Virus record (IMG/VR): IMGVR_UViG_3300046543_000190
Location: 1-50,658 of that record
Source of the DNA: a virus
Strand: one strand, 5' to 3'
Length of the DNA stretch: 50,658 bases
In this document: one piece after another, positions 16,934 through 24,557 of the stretch
Numbering within the stretch: position 1 is the first letter of the stretch
How the letters are laid out: each line of letters opens with the position of its first letter
Position numbers and translations under genes: made by a program
The notes under the pieces: model-generated
Seen by the model: the letters and a program-made list of their open reading frames with translations, nothing else
Told to the model about the DNA's origin: nothing
Databases searched by the model: none

Positions 16934-17223
16934 TCATCGTCATCGTTCTGGCTGCAGTGGTTCTTGTCGGGGCTGTCATTGTTCGCCTCGTATTGAATGC
17001 ACGCGCGCGTCGTCGGGCGCTCGAATCATCGGTCGGATACCAGCTCAATCAATTGGCGATCGCGATAAACGGCGTCATGGTTGCATATGGACGCGCACTG
17101 GTGCCGGTGATCGAGCAATGGAACAAGTCGGTCAACGAGATCGTGGCGAGTTTGGGCGACGCCCTCGCGGACGAAACATCGATCGCGCTGCGACTGGATG
17201 ACACGGACGGCCAGACCCCATGA
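16930..17223 (+). CDS. Single-pass membrane protein
   Basis: 97 residues from GTG 16930. An N-terminal hydrophobic helix (residues 2-22, VIVLAAVVLVGAVIVRLVL) is followed by an Arg-rich stop-transfer signal and a helical cytoplasmic domain. Unknown role; a membrane anchor in the early operon. Confidence 0.5.
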   Translation: MIIVIVLAAVVLVGAVIVRLVLNARARRRALESSVGYQLNQLAIAINGVMVAYGRALVPVIEQWNKSVNEIVASLGDALADETSIALRLDDTDGQTP

Positions 17224-17405
17224 CCCGCGTCAATCGCAAGATCACATTCAGCGACAAGGATCAGGCGCGCATTCATTCAGCTGCACGAGCATTGAACACG
17301 ACGCAACGAGAGTTCGTCGAATGGTGCGTGCGCCAAGGACTCGATGAGATCGAAGGCGTCGCGCGTGAATCGATGATCGAGCAATATCGAAGGGAGACAA
17401 CATGA
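17220..17405 (+). CDS. Ribbon-helix-helix-like small protein
   Basis: 61 residues. A short strand (RKITFSDKDQ) and two helices (ARIHSAARALN, TQREFVEWCVRQGLDEIE) give the ribbon-helix-helix pattern of CopG/Arc-type DNA-binding proteins. It is the first of three such small proteins in the window (others at 20674 and 21550). Confidence 0.5.
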   Translation: MTRVNRKITFSDKDQARIHSAARALNTTQREFVEWCVRQGLDEIEGVARESMIEQYRRETT

Positions 17406-17941
17406 GCCAATCCCCCGAGCTGCATGACGGCATCGTAGGGATGTGCGAACGCTGCGGTCAGGAACACGATCTGACGAATGGATGCTCCGCGTTCCCCGAG
17501 CCAAGCGAGGTAGTGGGGACGTGCGACGTGATTATTGGCGAAGGCCATGAGCCACAAGGGAACGAGCCTCATACCGAATTACCATCGTGCAAACGTTTCC
17601 AACCTCTCGACGTGGACGCAGCGCGAAGCACCTGCTGGCATTCGCGCATTCCACATCGCCACAACGAGGCCGGTGATTGCTGGGACGACCGCGACGACCG
17701 GATCGCCGCCCTCGAAGCCCAACTCGCCGCTGACGTGCCGGAGTTGGAGTGGGCGCGAGAATCTTCGACATGGATCGCAGGAGGATGGCTCGTGTGGGAA
17801 TACAAGCCCGATGACTGGTCCGTGAACATCACCAGTTCAATCGGTGAAGCGTTCATCACCTCGCGCCCCACTCTCGCCGCTGCTCAATCACTGGCAGCGC
17901 GAATCCAGCGCGAGATTGACCGTGAGGGGGATTCCAAGTGA
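17402..17941 (+). CDS. Cysteine-rich hypothetical protein
   Basis: 179 residues. The N terminus has CERCGQEH and further Cys/His residues (CSAF, CDVI, CKRF, CWHSRIPHRH) that could form one or two zinc sites. The C-terminal 70 residues (WIAGGWLVWEYKPDDW) form an alpha/beta segment. No family recognised. Confidence 0.55.
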   Translation: MSQSPELHDGIVGMCERCGQEHDLTNGCSAFPEPSEVVGTCDVIIGEGHEPQGNEPHTELPSCKRFQPLDVDAARSTCWHSRIPHRHNEAGDCWDDRDDRIAALEAQLAADVPELEWARESSTWIAGGWLVWEYKPDDWSVNITSSIGEAFITSRPTLAAAQSLAARIQREIDREGDSK

Positions 17942-18117
17942 AAACGATTGACCGAGTTGCGTGCGCTGCGGGATCGGGCCTGTTCGCTGCCCTCGCCATA
18001 CAACCAGCGTCACAATGGAAGTATCACGTTTACCCCGCCGCGCACTCAATCTCTCTTGGTCTCGCAGTTGTGTTCGGACTGATCGCCCTGCTACCGAAAG
18101 GGGACACCAGTGAGTGA
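17938..18117 (+). CDS. Tiny two-helix membrane protein
   Basis: 59 residues, GTG start overlapping the upstream stop. Two hydrophobic segments (about 6-22 and 36-55) and a short loop rich in His/Tyr suggest a membrane hairpin. Supported mainly by its exact fit in the overlap chain. Confidence 0.45.
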   Translation: MKTIDRVACAAGSGLFAALAIQPASQWKYHVYPAAHSISLGLAVVFGLIALLPKGDTSE

Positions 18118-18505
18118 CCGCATCGAGGAAATCCGCGAGAGGCTGGCGAAGGCCACGCCGGGACCGTGGACGTGGGGCGCTATCGAGGACAGTGGCTCAA
18201 CCGTGTTCGCTCCGAGTCGCAAGTTGAATCTCGCCGCAGTGTGGCGCAATTACGACTCCAAAGACGCGCCACAGAATCACGAGCAAGATGCAGCGTTCAT
18301 CGCCAACGCGCCTTCTGACATCGACTTCCTGCTCCGTGAACTCACCGCCGCTCGTGAGGCGATAGACGAGGCAGCGAAAGCGTTGTTCCGCGAGCGCACC
18401 TTTCACCCCGACTTGTGGGCATGGCCTGACCGCAAATGCGCTCAATGCCACGCGCTGCAAATCTTGGACCGCGCCATTCTTGACCAGTCAGGAGACGCGG
18501 GATGA
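18110..18505 (+). CDS. Ead/Ea22-like protein
   Basis: 131 residues. RLAKATPGPW near the start and DAAFIANAPSDIDFLLREL (about residues 60-78) are the signature segments of the Ead/Ea22-like proteins found in early regions of many phages; biochemical role unknown. A CAQCHAL pair near the C terminus could bind metal. GTG start with AAAGGGG upstream. Confidence 0.7.
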   Translation: MSDRIEEIRERLAKATPGPWTWGAIEDSGSTVFAPSRKLNLAAVWRNYDSKDAPQNHEQDAAFIANAPSDIDFLLRELTAAREAIDEAAKALFRERTFHPDLWAWPDRKCAQCHALQILDRAILDQSGDAG

Positions 18506-18825
18506 GCGACGAACTGTGCGGATTTTGCGAAACAGAGGAAATGAGGGACGACTGCCCCGCGCCGTGGCGACACTCAAAGGTTCGCACTGTGGCGGTTGGC
18601 ATGAATGGCGTGACAATGGAACCTCCAAACGAGAACCTGCAGGCACGCGTCATCTCTCATCTGACCGCCGAACTCTCACACCTCCACGACACACTCGACA
18701 ACTTCTTCGCGGACAACGGGTTCACAGCGGAGAACGGGTATGAGGATTACGACCGGACGGCTGAGCTTGAGCCACAACTAATCGCAGTCACGAGGGAGAT
18801 TCAACGGATGAAGGGGAAGAAGTGA
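18502..18825 (+). CDS. Hypothetical protein with N-terminal Cys motif
   Basis: 107 residues. CGFCETEEMRDDC near the start may bind zinc; the rest is helical (RVISHLTAELSHLHDTLDNF). Small-gene operon member of unknown function. Confidence 0.5.
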   Translation: MSDELCGFCETEEMRDDCPAPWRHSKVRTVAVGMNGVTMEPPNENLQARVISHLTAELSHLHDTLDNFFADNGFTAENGYEDYDRTAELEPQLIAVTREIQRMKGKK

Positions 18826-19232
18826 GCGAGAGCATCGAAGTGCAATTTGAGGACGGCACGGTGACGCTGATTCTTGACGTGAATCCGTGGCTGCTCCCCA
18901 AAGACGTGTTCGTGCGGTTGAGCGATCTGATCGAGGACGTGAAATCGCTCGGTAGCGTGAAGGCCGCAGTGAAATCGCCGTCAACGAACGGCGATAAGCC
19001 AACGTCCAACGGCAAGCGTGGTCCGACCGGCAAGCGCACCAGCTGGGATGCCGAGATTGCTGAACTGGCAGCCGATCCCGAACTGGAACGTGAGTTCGCT
19101 GGTTCGACGCTCAGCGCATCACGTCAGTTGAAAACGAAACTGATCGACAAGTTCCCCGGCCTCTCGGTGCGTGTCGAGAGTCGAGGAACATCGGGCGTGT
19201 GCATCGTTCGCGCTGGCGCCTATCGCCCATGA
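18822..19232 (+). CDS. Hypothetical protein, basic linker
   Basis: 136 residues. A beta-rich N-terminal 35 residues, a low-complexity Lys/Ser/Thr/Gly linker (about 50-75) and a small C-terminal alpha/beta domain (about 85-136) that ends in VCIVRAGAYRP. Its stop immediately precedes a hairpin that overlaps the ribosome site of the next gene. Confidence 0.5.
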   Translation: MSESIEVQFEDGTVTLILDVNPWLLPKDVFVRLSDLIEDVKSLGSVKAAVKSPSTNGDKPTSNGKRGPTGKRTSWDAEIAELAADPELEREFAGSTLSASRQLKTKLIDKFPGLSVRVESRGTSGVCIVRAGAYRP

Positions 19233-19255
19233 CCCCCTCACGGACACGGAGGGGG
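19233..19255 (+). promoter_or_regulatory. Hairpin masking a Shine-Dalgarno sequence
   Basis: CCCCCTC (19233-19239) pairs perfectly with GAGGGGG (19249-19255), which is the ribosome site for GTG 19258. The upstream stop codon abuts the 5' arm, so ribosomes finishing the upstream gene would open the stem. This would give translational coupling; alternatively it acts as a weak terminator, but no T-run follows. Confidence 0.5.
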
Positions 19256-19257
19256 CG

Positions 19258-20136
19258 GTGACTCGGTTTGTCACCGTGATTGTCTTGTTGGCGGTCCTCA
19301 CGATCAGTTTTTCCGCATCGGCCACGCTCATTCACCGCTCGCTCTATGTCGTGCTGGGTGACTCGAACGCGATGGACTCGGGTTCCTACAGCGTCAACCC
19401 ATACACGGACAAGAACTACTACGCACCAGCGATCCAGAACGGGGCCGACACGCACGACTACTTGGCGTGGACCGCTTGGGACATGAAGGCGTCGATTCAC
19501 TCAGTCGTCTCACTCGACTCACCGCAATTTCGCAGCGATGGCAGTCAGATATTCGGCCCCGAACTCGGACTCGCACGGGGACTGTGGAACAGGTATCACG
19601 TTGGCGCGACGTTCGTGAAGGGCGCACCACTCAACGCATCAGTCGCTAACTGGCTACCGGCCTCCACGATCACGTACTTGAAAGAACTGGTCACCAAGAT
19701 CAAGGCCACCATCGCTTTTGATCGCACCAAGGGCTACGCCGATACGGTCAGGGGCTTCTACTGGAATCAGGGTGTGGCTGACGTGAACAAGACAACGATC
19801 AAGGCGCAGTACGTCGCACGGCTCAAGGTGGTCATCTCGTACCTACGGCAGGCGTTCGCGGCATCGACCGCGCCGCTGGTCATCGGTGAGTTAGACCTGT
19901 CCAAGAACGTCGCCTACCGCACGGCCAACGGGGGCTGCAACAATCCGTATCTGACGTGCGCTCAAGAGGCAGCGGGCAATGACGTGATCCGCTCGGCACA
20001 GGTGGCGATGGTGACAGGCTTCGCCCACACCTACATCGTGGACACGCGAGGGCTGACCCGTGACGGCAATCAGGTTCACTTGGACGACGCGGGGGATTTG
20101 ACATTCGGATACAGATTGGCGAAGGTGACGCCGTGA
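19258..20136 (+). CDS. Exported SASA/SGNH-type carbohydrate esterase
   Basis: 292 residues from GTG 19258. The N terminus is a hydrophobic signal or anchor (FVTVIVLLAVLTISFSASA). The motifs of the sialate O-acetylesterase-like (SASA) branch of SGNH hydrolases follow: nucleophile block VVLGDSNAMDSG, FGPELGLARGL, the WNQGVAD block and the C-terminal VHLDDAG containing the probable His/Asp pair. Such enzymes remove acetyl groups from cell-surface sugars. Residue assignment is by motif only. It is the only clear secreted enzyme in the early region, so it may modify the host envelope, for example against superinfection, or act in lysis (inference). Confidence 0.7.
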   Translation: MTRFVTVIVLLAVLTISFSASATLIHRSLYVVLGDSNAMDSGSYSVNPYTDKNYYAPAIQNGADTHDYLAWTAWDMKASIHSVVSLDSPQFRSDGSQIFGPELGLARGLWNRYHVGATFVKGAPLNASVANWLPASTITYLKELVTKIKATIAFDRTKGYADTVRGFYWNQGVADVNKTTIKAQYVARLKVVISYLRQAFAASTAPLVIGELDLSKNVAYRTANGGCNNPYLTCAQEAAGNDVIRSAQVAMVTGFAHTYIVDTRGLTRDGNQVHLDDAGDLTFGYRLAKVTP

Positions 20137-20432
20137 ACCCCTGCGATGGCGATGATCTCAGACCGTGTGACACTTGCGACTGCGCGCTGTATGCACTGCT
20201 GAAGAACGGACCCATCGGACAAGACCCACTCGAAGTCAAGATCGAGCATCGGCGCACTTATTCAGGGCGTTGGGTCGTCCTCATCAATGACCGGGACGTT
20301 CGACACGGCGATCATCCCGGTTGGCGCGAGATCGCGCACAAGGATCGCAAGGGCGAAGCGATCGCGCTGAAATGCGAACTATTGGAGGGGCGCATTACCG
20401 TCGACGCCCACGGAACTCTGCATCATGGGTGA
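20133..20432 (+). CDS. Hypothetical protein with N-terminal Cys cluster
   Basis: 99 residues. CDGDDLRPCDTCDC at residues 4-17 is a compact possible metal site. The rest is an alpha/beta segment (RWVVLINDRDVRHGD). GTG start overlapping the esterase stop. Unrecognised. Confidence 0.5.
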   Translation: MNPCDGDDLRPCDTCDCALYALLKNGPIGQDPLEVKIEHRRTYSGRWVVLINDRDVRHGDHPGWREIAHKDRKGEAIALKCELLEGRITVDAHGTLHHG

Positions 20433-20631
20433 CGTCGACGAGGGCAAGGCTCGCATGGACGCAGCTCGCGCCCACGCCGCATCACTGAAAGCCGTCGAAC
20501 CCATTGAGGAAGAACCAATCCCGACCGGACGCAGGCGCAGCGAGATCATGCTGGAACGCGCGCGACGCGAGAAGGAAAACCCCACGCCGGTTGAACCCGA
20601 ATCCAAACAACGGCGCGACCTGTTCGACTGA
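20425..20631 (+). CDS. Small charged helical protein
   Basis: 68 residues, rich in Glu, Arg and Ala, probably helical with a disordered middle (EPIEEEPIPTGRRR). Last gene of the small-gene run, ending 3 bases before the operator palindrome. Confidence 0.5.
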   Translation: MGDVDEGKARMDAARAHAASLKAVEPIEEEPIPTGRRRSEIMLERARREKENPTPVEPESKQRRDLFD

Positions 20632-20634
20632 GAA

Positions 20635-20666
20635 TGTCACACATGGGTAAATGTGTGACATAGGAT
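20635..20666 (+). promoter_or_regulatory. Palindromic operator over the repressor promoter
   Basis: TGTCACACAT (20635-20644) and ATGTGTGACA (20651-20660) are perfect inverted repeats around a 6-base centre. The left arm contains GTCACA as a -35, and TAGGAT (20661-20666) lies 19 bases downstream as a -10, the spacing of the phage promoter family. It lies directly upstream of a ribbon-helix-helix gene, suggesting autorepression. Confidence 0.65.
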
Positions 20667-20673
20667 CGCCATC

Positions 20674-20961
20674 GTGAGCGAACCGAACACCAAGTCGATC
20701 GCACTGAAGATCGACGAGACGTTGCACGAGCGCATCATGACCAAATGCGAACGCGACGAGGTCAGTATGAGCCAATTCGTGCGTGTGGCGCTGAAATGGG
20801 CGTGTGACGAGGACGACAATCCCCAGCTGGCAACGCCCGCGCCGACATCGATCGAACCCCACGTCCCCGAAGTGATCAAGAACGCTATGCCGCGACGCAT
20901 CGGGAGCCGAATGGTGATGCCCACTGGACGCGAATTCGTCAGTGATGGATTGCCTCGATGA
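20674..20961 (+). CDS. Ribbon-helix-helix repressor
   Basis: 95 residues. The N-terminal 45 residues have the CopG/Arc pattern: strand KSIALKIDETLHERI, then a helix-turn with VSMSQFVRVALKWAC. The rest is a Pro-rich, probably flexible tail. Ribbon-helix-helix dimers bind short palindromes, and a perfect one sits 14 bases upstream. Starts with GTG; overlaps the small terminase gene by 4 bases, so its level would be tied to packaging genes. Confidence 0.65.
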   Translation: MSEPNTKSIALKIDETLHERIMTKCERDEVSMSQFVRVALKWACDEDDNPQLATPAPTSIEPHVPEVIKNAMPRRIGSRMVMPTGREFVSDGLPR

Positions 20962-21557
20962 CCGAACCAGCCCGGACGCGCAAACCCAAGGCCAGAGAGG
21001 GCGAACGAACGGTATCGACCCGGCGCAACAACATCGCGAAGGCTGATGGTGCGCCACCGAAGCTGACTGACCATGTCCGAATCCCGCTGATCAATGCACT
21101 GAAACTCGGTAGCCCGCTCCCGATCGCGTGTGCATTCGCTGAAATCAGTGAGCAGACTGTCGAGCGATGGGTCGCATTGGGCAAACTCGCACTGCAGAAG
21201 CGCGCACAGGATCGAACACGCAATGAACGTCTGTATGCGAACTTCTTACCCGAATTTGAGAAAGCCTGCGCCGACTACTTCGTTCTCTCGCAATCGCAGC
21301 TCCACATACTCGGGACGCAACCGCTCGTCGACGACGATGGGAACAGACTTGATGTGTCACCCGAGGAAAAGCGAATCATCGCGGACGCCAACAAGTTCCA
21401 CCTGACGCATCGCGCCAAGAAGCACTACAACACGCAGCAGAACGTGGAAGTGACCGGCAAGGATGGCAGTCCAGTCCTCGACTTCGATGCGATATGGGAA
21501 CGAGCGCAAGTGATCTTGGCGCGACAGGATGATGGCGCGGTAGTCGAAGATGAGTGA
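20958..21557 (+). CDS. terS: Terminase small subunit
   Basis: 199 residues. A basic N terminus is followed by a helix-turn-helix (ACAFAEISEQTVERWVALGK), typical of small terminase subunits that recognise the packaging site. The middle is helical (oligomerisation), and the C terminus is acidic and would contact the large subunit. It is two genes upstream of the large subunit, separated only by a 50-residue protein. Confidence 0.75.
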   Translation: MTEPARTRKPKAREGERTVSTRRNNIAKADGAPPKLTDHVRIPLINALKLGSPLPIACAFAEISEQTVERWVALGKLALQKRAQDRTRNERLYANFLPEFEKACADYFVLSQSQLHILGTQPLVDDDGNRLDVSPEEKRIIADANKFHLTHRAKKHYNTQQNVEVTGKDGSPVLDFDAIWERAQVILARQDDGAVVEDE

Positions 21558-21702
21558 CCAGCGCCCCGTTCGTTCGACATACATCAACGTCCGCGTCCTA
21601 CCCGCACTACGCGAACGAATCAAGGCCGACGCGCACGCCCAAGGTGTTAGTGAGTCAGTGATCGTGCGTCGCATCGTGGCGGGTCATTACACCAAGCAAT
21701 GA
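21550..21702 (+). CDS. Tiny ribbon-helix-helix protein between terminase genes
   Basis: 50 residues: strand TYINVRVLPALRERI, turn and helix GVSESVIVRRIVAG, the pattern of Arc/CopG proteins. It overlaps the small terminase end by 8 bases and the large terminase start by 4. It may regulate packaging gene expression or bind the packaging site (inference). Confidence 0.55.
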   Translation: MSDQRPVRSTYINVRVLPALRERIKADAHAQGVSESVIVRRIVAGHYTKQ

Positions 21703-23471
21703 CGCTCCCCGCGAGCATGGACGCATTGTTCCGACTGGATCGGGACGTGTTCAAGTTCGTTGTTGGTCAGATGTCGCGCGACGATCAGATGGGGGTCGCG
21801 CAAGCTGAAGCCGAGGCGTACTCGCGCGACGAGGACCCGACACCGCTCGATCTCGCAATGCGCCTTGATCCAGCGATCGTGCCGACACCGGCACTGCGCC
21901 TACTGGCCGCGCAGATGGTGGGCGTCCGTGACGCGATCGAGGTCATGTACGAACGGCGCGCGCTGCACGCTGCGCTGGTTCGATCAGGCGTCGATGGCAA
22001 GGCCGCGATCGAGCGAGCGACCAAGACCATCGAGGATCGTGGCATCTCGCGTCTGATTATGTCGATGCCGCCACAGGAGGGCAAGTCGAATCTGATCAGC
22101 ATCTATGGATCGATTTGGCTGTACCGCCAATTCCCGCAGCTGAAGGAAACGATCGTCAGTTATGACGGATCGAACGCCGAGACATTCAGCTACGCGATTC
22201 GTGCAGCGGTCGAACAGTTCGATGGAAGGGGCGACGAGGTCGATCTTGGGCTGCGTCTCGCAATGAATCAGAAGGCTGTCAGTCGATTCCGTTTCACGTC
22301 AGGCGGGACGATGTACGCAATCGGCATTCGTGGTGGTCTGACTGGACGTCCATCGGACTACATGAACATCGATGACCCGACGAAGGACCAAGAGGACGCC
22401 GACAGTGAAATCAATAGTTCGAAGAACTGGGAGTGGTGGTCGACGACCGCGCGTCCGCGTCTCGCGCCGTGGGCACCAGTGAGCGTCACGATGACGAGAT
22501 GGAACGAGGTCGACCTTGGCGGGCGACTGCAAACCAAGCAGGTTGAGGATGAAGCACTCGGTCGCTCGAACTACGACAAATGGAAAGTGATCGTCATCCC
22601 CGCACAAGCCGACCATGACCCCAGTCGCGGCGAGAGGGACATCCTCGGTCGTGAACCCGGTCAATGGCTCGTCAGCGCACGAGGACGTTCCGACGCTGAA
22701 TGGGAGGCCACACGCGCCGCCACGATCGATCGTCACTGGTCTGCGCTCTATCAGGGCAAGCCAACGCCGGGGATCGGTGACATCTTGCACGAGGACTGGT
22801 GGGGACGCTATGACGCGATCATGTGGAGTCGCCAGAAGGACGGCACCTACCTCGTGCCGGGATGCGAACTCACGCAGTCGTGGGACTTCACATTCGATAG
22901 CACGAAGGGATCGGACTTTGTTGTTGGTCAGGTATGGGCGAAGCGAGGCGTCGAGTCGTTCCTGATCTATCAAATCCGCGACCGACTCAGCTTCCCAGAG
23001 ACGATCGACGCGGTGTTGCGTGTCACACACTTATTCCCGCAGGCCCGACGCAAGATCGTCGAGAAGAAAGCCAACGGCGCAGCGGTGTTGTCGACGCTCC
23101 GCAAGCAGGTCGCGGGCATGGTCCCGGTCACACCCGATCAGTCCAAGACCGCACGAGCTGAGGCGTCGTCGATCTTCGTGAGGGCCGGGAACTTCTGGCT
23201 GCCGACCGATGATGTCGCCCACGTCAGTCAGACATTGGCGTTCGACGTGCAGGGATTCATCGCGGAGACAAAGGCGTTTCCCCACGGCGCGCACGATGAC
23301 CAAGTCGACGCATGGAGCCAGTATGCGAAGATGCTCTACGTCGAGGGGAGCCAAGCGCGCCTCATATCCCCCGTTGGCCGATTACCGCGCGGTAGCCTCC
23401 CCCCCAAGGACACACGCGAACAACTCTCGCCAATGCAGGTGCGATTGCTCGCCGCGAGCGAAGGGAATTAG
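21699..23471 (+). CDS. terL: Terminase large subunit
   Basis: 590 residues. The ATPase domain has the Walker A-like PPQEGKS (124-130) and Walker B MNIDDP (222-227). The C-terminal RNase H-like nuclease domain has SWDFTFD (394-400, first catalytic Asp) and HDDQVDA (532-538, distal acidic residues). The enzyme powers DNA packaging and cuts the concatemer. No intein is present here, unlike in the portal. Packaging type (cos or headful) cannot be decided from this alone. Confidence 0.95.
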   Translation: MTLPASMDALFRLDRDVFKFVVGQMSRDDQMGVAQAEAEAYSRDEDPTPLDLAMRLDPAIVPTPALRLLAAQMVGVRDAIEVMYERRALHAALVRSGVDGKAAIERATKTIEDRGISRLIMSMPPQEGKSNLISIYGSIWLYRQFPQLKETIVSYDGSNAETFSYAIRAAVEQFDGRGDEVDLGLRLAMNQKAVSRFRFTSGGTMYAIGIRGGLTGRPSDYMNIDDPTKDQEDADSEINSSKNWEWWSTTARPRLAPWAPVSVTMTRWNEVDLGGRLQTKQVEDEALGRSNYDKWKVIVIPAQADHDPSRGERDILGREPGQWLVSARGRSDAEWEATRAATIDRHWSALYQGKPTPGIGDILHEDWWGRYDAIMWSRQKDGTYLVPGCELTQSWDFTFDSTKGSDFVVGQVWAKRGVESFLIYQIRDRLSFPETIDAVLRVTHLFPQARRKIVEKKANGAAVLSTLRKQVAGMVPVTPDQSKTARAEASSIFVRAGNFWLPTDDVAHVSQTLAFDVQGFIAETKAFPHGAHDDQVDAWSQYAKMLYVEGSQARLISPVGRLPRGSLPPKDTREQLSPMQVRLLAASEGN

Positions 23472-23473
23472 TC

Positions 23474-24067
23474 GTGTCAACTGACAACGCGGGGCGTTTG
23501 ATCGCCCTCCTATCATCCGTAGGTGCGGGCAACGCCGAGATCGTCAACTCAGGCACCGCAGTTTCACTGGCTGCGCCATCCGTAGCCAACGTCTCAGTTC
23601 TTTCTTTGACGGGTGTCGCGCCAGTGATCACCGTGCCCGCACCAGCGCAAGCCGGATCGGTCAAGACGATCTTCATCATCCAAGATGCCACTGCCCGAGT
23701 TCCTTCATGGGCCGGTGCGACAATCAACTGGCAGAAGGGCAGCGCGCCAACAATCTCGACGACCGCTTCCGCCGTTGACGTCGTTGAATTGACGTCGCTC
23801 GATGGAACAACGTGGGAGGGCGAGTTCATCCTTGCACCGTCGGCGGCGTATACCAAGACCTACAACACACCGGCTCGAACGATCGCAGCAGCCACCGCTG
23901 CCGCCATCGCGACGACCTCTGCTGCATTGACGTCCTATGGATTCGCTCAGGCTCAGGCCGACTCGATTCCGGTGGCGATCAATGCACTGGTCGCGGACAA
24001 TCTCAATCTTCGGCAACTCATCGTCGCCCTCGTTCAAGACTTGGAGCAGCGCGGACTACTCGGTTAG
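23474..24067 (+). CDS. Small structural protein with trimer-type C terminus
   Basis: 197 residues, GTG start. A beta-sandwich-like N-terminal part (about 1-130) is followed by an Ala/Thr-rich segment and a C-terminal helix (NLNLRQLIVALVQDLEQRG) that would form a trimeric coiled coil. This C-terminal pattern is common in phage head-fibre or tail-fibre proteins. Placement between terminase and the tail fibre supports a virion role. Confidence 0.55.
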   Translation: MSTDNAGRLIALLSSVGAGNAEIVNSGTAVSLAAPSVANVSVLSLTGVAPVITVPAPAQAGSVKTIFIIQDATARVPSWAGATINWQKGSAPTISTTASAVDVVELTSLDGTTWEGEFILAPSAAYTKTYNTPARTIAAATAAAIATTSAALTSYGFAQAQADSIPVAINALVADNLNLRQLIVALVQDLEQRGLLG

Positions 24068-24087
24068 TTCGGCGCTAACAACGCGCC

Positions 24088-24420
24088 GTGAGCGATCTCG
24101 ACATCGAAGAACGGGTCAGAGACATCTTTCCCGCCGAGGTATTGACACCTGACGGTGCAATGCTGACGGCGTGCCGAGTGTTCATCTCGAATCGACGGCT
24201 GATCGTGTGGCGCATCGGTGAACGCGGGTCGCCCTATGTGGCCCTCGAAATGAATCACGCGGAACCACTGACCATCGAGCAAATGCAGGCGACGATGATG
24301 AAGGACGACCCGATCGTCGTGACTGGTGATCAAGGATCGGCGTACATCAACAAGGGACTTGGCGGGTGCTGCGGACATCTGGCGCTCAAGGCACTGATCC
24401 CACCGTGGGCGATGTCATGA
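24088..24420 (+). CDS. Conserved-looking hypothetical protein
   Basis: 110 residues, GTG start. A compact beta-rich protein (ACRVFISNRRLIVWRI) ending with KGLGGCCGHLAL, where the Cys-Cys-x-His could bind metal. Unknown function; linked by overlap to a zinc-ribbon gene and then the tail fibre. Confidence 0.5.
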   Translation: MSDLDIEERVRDIFPAEVLTPDGAMLTACRVFISNRRLIVWRIGERGSPYVALEMNHAEPLTIEQMQATMMKDDPIVVTGDQGSAYINKGLGGCCGHLALKALIPPWAMS

Positions 24421-24557
24421 AATGGAAGTGTCCCGCGTGCGGCGAGATTGTCGAACTGGTGTGGGCGTTCATGCACATACGCGAATGCGCGACGGTGACG
24501 GCGGCGCTGCCGGACCTCTACGTCGAGGCTGACGCGATCGTGAGGTCGGCACGATGA
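24417..24557 (+). CDS. Mini zinc-ribbon protein
   Basis: 46 residues. [11 protein letters not shown] and HIRECAT give a Cys-Cys...His-Cys zinc site. Start and stop overlap both neighbours by 4 bases. Confidence 0.5.
   Translation: MKWKCPACGEIVELVWAFMHIRECATVTAALPDLYVEADAIVRSAR

Noticed and set aside
22282-22302. GTTTCACGT in the large terminase gene as a second parS site
   Set aside because: Only the left half fits; the right arm lacks TGAAAC, so no palindrome.
22299-23030. Minus-strand frame opposite the terminase nuclease domain
   Set aside because: Overlaps essential terminase motifs and has no protein-like features.
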